This document shows positions 62,260 through 64,000 of a DNA stretch of 64,000 nt, piece by piece. Location of the stretch: contig NZ_JAVDXT010000006.1 of NCBI RefSeq assembly GCF_031458075.1, forward strand, positions 62,001 to 126,000. The letters are read 5' to 3'. Source of the stretch: Rhodoferax_B ferrireducens_A. Lineage in GTDB: Bacteria > Pseudomonadota > Gammaproteobacteria > Burkholderiales > Burkholderiaceae_C. Positions within the stretch are counted from its first letter, which is position 1. Every line of letters begins with the position of its first letter. The position numbers were made by a program, and so were the translations under genes. The notes below the pieces were generated by a model. That model saw only the letters and a program-made list of their open reading frames with translations. It ran no database searches and had not been told where the DNA came from.

Positions 62260-63029
62260 TTGTCGGCCGTGCGTTGGTATTCGCCGGTCACCTGGGCCAG
62301 GTGCAGCCACTGGTCGACAAAAGCCTTCATGGCCACATCGCCGCGCGGCAGCAGATAGGCCATTTCGCCGTATTGCAGCGGCTTGTCGGGATTCACCGCG
62401 CACAGGCCGGGCTTGAGTTTTTGCTGCACCAGGGCTTCGGCGGCTTCGGTCACAAAGATGTCGGCGCGGCCCTGTAATACCTCGTCAAAGATGGTCAGGT
62501 TTTCGGGGTGGATGGTCAGTGTGGCCTGCTTGTAGTTGGTCTTGGCAAACTTTTCGTTGCTGCCACCGGGGTTGGCGATGGCGCGCACGCCGGGCTTGTC
62601 GATGTCGGCCAGGGTCTGGAACTTGGTTACATCGGCACAGCGCACGATGGGGGTCTTGCCGTTCACCATGTAGGCGGTGCTGAAGAAGGCCTTCTTCTGC
62701 CGCTCGGTGGTCACCGAAATGCCGCCCACGCCGATGTCGCACTTGCCCGCCAGCATGTCGGGCATCAGATTCGCCCAGCTGGTTTTGACGAAGCTGACTT
62801 TGGCGCCCAAGGCGGTGGCCAGCGACTGCGCAAGGTCAGCGTCTATGCCTTCGAACACGCCGTCGGCGCGCAGAAAGCTGAACGGCTTGTAGTCGCCCGG
62901 GGTGCAGGCGCGCAGCACGCCGGATTGCATCACGTTGTCCAGGGTGGACGGCGTCTGGGCCTGGGCGCACAGCGCGCTGCCCACGGTCAGGGCCAGGGCG
63001 GCGGCGGTCTTGCGGAGCGATGTTTGCAT
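62247..63029 (-). CDS. pheC: Periplasmic cyclohexadienyl (prephenate/arogenate) dehydratase, PheC-like
   Basis: 260 residues with a Sec signal peptide (LALTVGSALCAQA). The fold is that of amino-acid-binding receptors, but the segments TPGDYKPFSF, KTSWANLMPDM, GGISVTTERQ, KTPIVRC and NPGGSNEKF match Pseudomonas-type PheC, which makes phenylpyruvate from prephenate in the periplasm. Glu198 in VTEAAEAL corresponds to the catalytic-acid position as I recall it. AGGAA precedes ATG 63029. A plain ABC receptor is the alternative, yet no permease or ATPase is present and phhA is next to it. Confidence 0.78.
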   Translation of the reverse strand: MQTSLRKTAAALALTVGSALCAQAQTPSTLDNVMQSGVLRACTPGDYKPFSFLRADGVFEGIDADLAQSLATALGAKVSFVKTSWANLMPDMLAGKCDIGVGGISVTTERQKKAFFSTAYMVNGKTPIVRCADVTKFQTLADIDKPGVRAIANPGGSNEKFAKTNYKQATLTIHPENLTIFDEVLQGRADIFVTEAAEALVQQKLKPGLCAVNPDKPLQYGEMAYLLPRGDVAMKAFVDQWLHLAQVTGEYQRTADKWLR

Positions 63030-63137
63030 GGGGATTCCTGTTGGCGGTGGAGGGGGCTGAATAGCGGCAAAGCCGCTGTTACAACTGTAGGGGTGGGGAA
63101 AGGCATTTTTGCTGCAAGTTGGGGCCTGTGCATAGCC

Positions 63138-63149
63138 TCCTGCGCAGGA
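63138..63149. promoter_or_regulatory. Perfect 12-bp palindrome upstream of the Lrp-family gene
   Basis: TCCTGCGCAGGA, in the 139-base divergent spacer, 19 bases before the regulator ATG. It may be an autoregulatory Lrp site; a second inverted repeat AGCGGC-AAA-GCCGCT lies near 63063-63077. Confidence 0.45.
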
Positions 63150-63168
63150 AGGTTGCAAAATACAGGCC

Positions 63169-63642
63169 ATGGAAGCACTAGACAAGATTGACCGCCTGAT
63201 TCTGCGCAGTTTGCAGGCCGACGGCCGGGCCACTTACGACCAGATTTCGGAGCAGGTCAGCCTGTCGCCCAGCGCGGTGCTGCGCCGCGTCAAGCGGCTG
63301 GAAGACACGGGGGTGATCGCCCGCTACGTGGCGCTGGTCAAGCCCGAGGCGGTCGGCCTGGGCCTGACGGCCTACCTGAATGTGCGTCTCGAAAAGCACA
63401 CCGAGAGCCACAAGCGCAACCCCATGGATGTGTTCCGCGCCAGTGTGCAGACCTGGCCCGAAGTGGTGGAATGCGCGTCGCTGACCGGCGAGATGGACTA
63501 TCTGCTGCGCGTAGTGGTGCAGGACATGGCAGCCTATTCGCGCTTCATCATGGACACCTTGCTCAAGCACCCGAGCGTGGAAGATTGCAAGACCAGCTTT
63601 GTGCTGGACCACGTGAAGGCCACCACCGCGCTGCCGGTGTAA
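63169..63642 (+). CDS. Lrp/AsnC family regulator of the phhA-pheC unit
   Basis: 157 residues: EALDKIDRLILRSLQADGRATYDQISEQVSLSPSAVLRRVKRLEDTGVI is the winged helix, followed by the AsnC ligand domain (LTAYLNVRLEKHTESHKRNPMDVF..., SLTGEMDYLLRVVVQDM). It is divergent from pheC-phhA across 139 bases and so likely regulates aromatic amino-acid metabolism, perhaps in response to phenylalanine or tyrosine. It is distinct from the Lrp-family protein at 9.8 kb. Confidence 0.92.
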   Translation: MEALDKIDRLILRSLQADGRATYDQISEQVSLSPSAVLRRVKRLEDTGVIARYVALVKPEAVGLGLTAYLNVRLEKHTESHKRNPMDVFRASVQTWPEVVECASLTGEMDYLLRVVVQDMAAYSRFIMDTLLKHPSVEDCKTSFVLDHVKATTALPV

Positions 63643-63646
63643 AACT

Positions 63647-64000
63647 TCAGACCGCGTTCGCCACGCTGCGCAGCCGCAGGCCAAAAGCAATCACCAGCGC
63701 GCCAAAGCCGATCGCGTAGCTGGCAATCAACCAGACCACGGCCAGTGCATTGCCCGGCGCCACAAACAGCAGCAGGCCGAACAGCACCGCCAGCGCGCCC
63801 GACAGGATCAGCCGCCACTCGCCTTCAATCGACTGGCGCATGCGCAAGGCCGCCAGGATCTGGAAGCCGCCCATGGCGACCGACCAGCTGGCCACCAGGG
63901 TGGACAAAGCCAGGCTGCTGGTGCCGGGCCAAAAAATCACCAGGCCCGCACAGGCGCCGGCCGCGCCTACCAGTGCCAGCGACCACCAGGGGCGGTCTTC
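63647..64000 (-). CDS. HdeD-like (DUF308) membrane protein, N-terminus outside the window
   Basis: C-terminal 117 residues of a small membrane protein; the frame is open to the edge (base 64000). Helices in LVGAAGACAGLVIFWPGTSSLALSTLVASWSVAMGGFQILAAL, LILSGALAVLFGLLLFVAP and VVWLIASYAIGFGALVIAFGLRLR, with the spaced glycines typical of HdeD/DUF308 acid-resistance proteins (~185 residues in full). Convergent with the Lrp-family gene and only four bases from it. A role in acid resistance is known for E. coli HdeD but is not shown for most homologues. Confidence 0.85.
   Translation of the reverse strand, partial: EDRPWWSLALVGAAGACAGLVIFWPGTSSLALSTLVASWSVAMGGFQILAALRMRQSIEGEWRLILSGALAVLFGLLLFVAPGNALAVVWLIASYAIGFGALVIAFGLRLRSVANAV

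Noticed and set aside
62247..63029. Amino-acid ABC receptor as the primary call for the pheC gene
   Set aside because: Kept only as an alternative: there are no permease or ATPase genes beside it and the segments match PheC dehydratases.

Overview
The window is GC-rich, densely coding bacterial DNA. Its gene content points to a betaproteobacterium of the order Burkholderiales, most likely Comamonadaceae. The main hints are a giant tandem-duplicated UvrA, a TctC/Bug-type solute receptor, ribose-type and polyol-type ABC operons, and a short dispersed repeat (core TGCGCA-N4-GCTAT) at several gene ends. I see no rRNA, tRNA, CRISPR array, prophage or transposase gene. Both window edges cut genes: an MFS transporter on the left and an HdeD-like membrane protein on the right.

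Layout. 1-2.3 kb: end of an MHS-type MFS transporter and a zinc alcohol dehydrogenase. 2.5-8.4 kb: 1970-residue double UvrA. 8.7-9.8 kb: orphan PEP-CTERM protein. 9.8-11.5 kb: an Lrp/AsnC regulator divergent from an acetylpolyamine amidohydrolase. 11.8-20.9 kb: polyol operon (sorbitol/mannitol-type ABC importer, D-arabinitol/mannitol-type dehydrogenase, SDR polyol dehydrogenase, AraC regulator, xylulokinase), which would feed polyols into D-xylulose 5-phosphate or fructose. 20.9-24.7 kb: small Cys-rich protein, release factor 3, and a membrane protein with ankyrin-like repeats.

24.9-35.7 kb is the most distinctive region. It is a ureide-nitrogen cluster: atzF, atzG (66 codons), atzE and atzH homologues, then a BMP-type ABC importer, a biuret-hydrolase-like cysteine hydrolase, a second cysteine hydrolase (triuret-hydrolase candidate) and a GntR regulator. 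No cyanuric acid hydrolase gene is visible, so biuret or triuret rather than cyanuric acid looks like the entry substrate. Two almost identical 25-bp sites in inverted orientation (22/25 identical) lie at the two likely promoters of this cluster and are the obvious operators for the GntR protein.

35.7-39.4 kb: acyl-CoA ligase, SlyX and a chemoreceptor. 39.6-51.8 kb: one eleven-gene minus-strand unit for a pentose or pentonate. It has a TctC receptor, PdxA-like dehydrogenase, rhamnonate-dehydratase-like enolase, diheme cytochrome c, KDP-dehydratase-like DapA homologue, ketoglutarate-semialdehyde dehydrogenase, two lactonase-like propellers and a ribose-type ABC importer, divergent from a LysR regulator. 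The scheme ends in 2-oxoglutarate. 52.9-61.2 kb: tetronate catabolism (MFS, LtnD, DenD, OtnK, OtnC, OtnI) yielding dihydroxyacetone phosphate, with a FadR/GntR regulator and a palindromic candidate operator. A 270-bp MITE-like inverted-repeat element sits inside this operon. 61.4-63.6 kb: phenylalanine hydroxylase and a periplasmic PheC-type cyclohexadienyl dehydratase, divergent from an Lrp/AsnC regulator. The overall theme is a scavenger of sugar acids, polyols and organic nitrogen.
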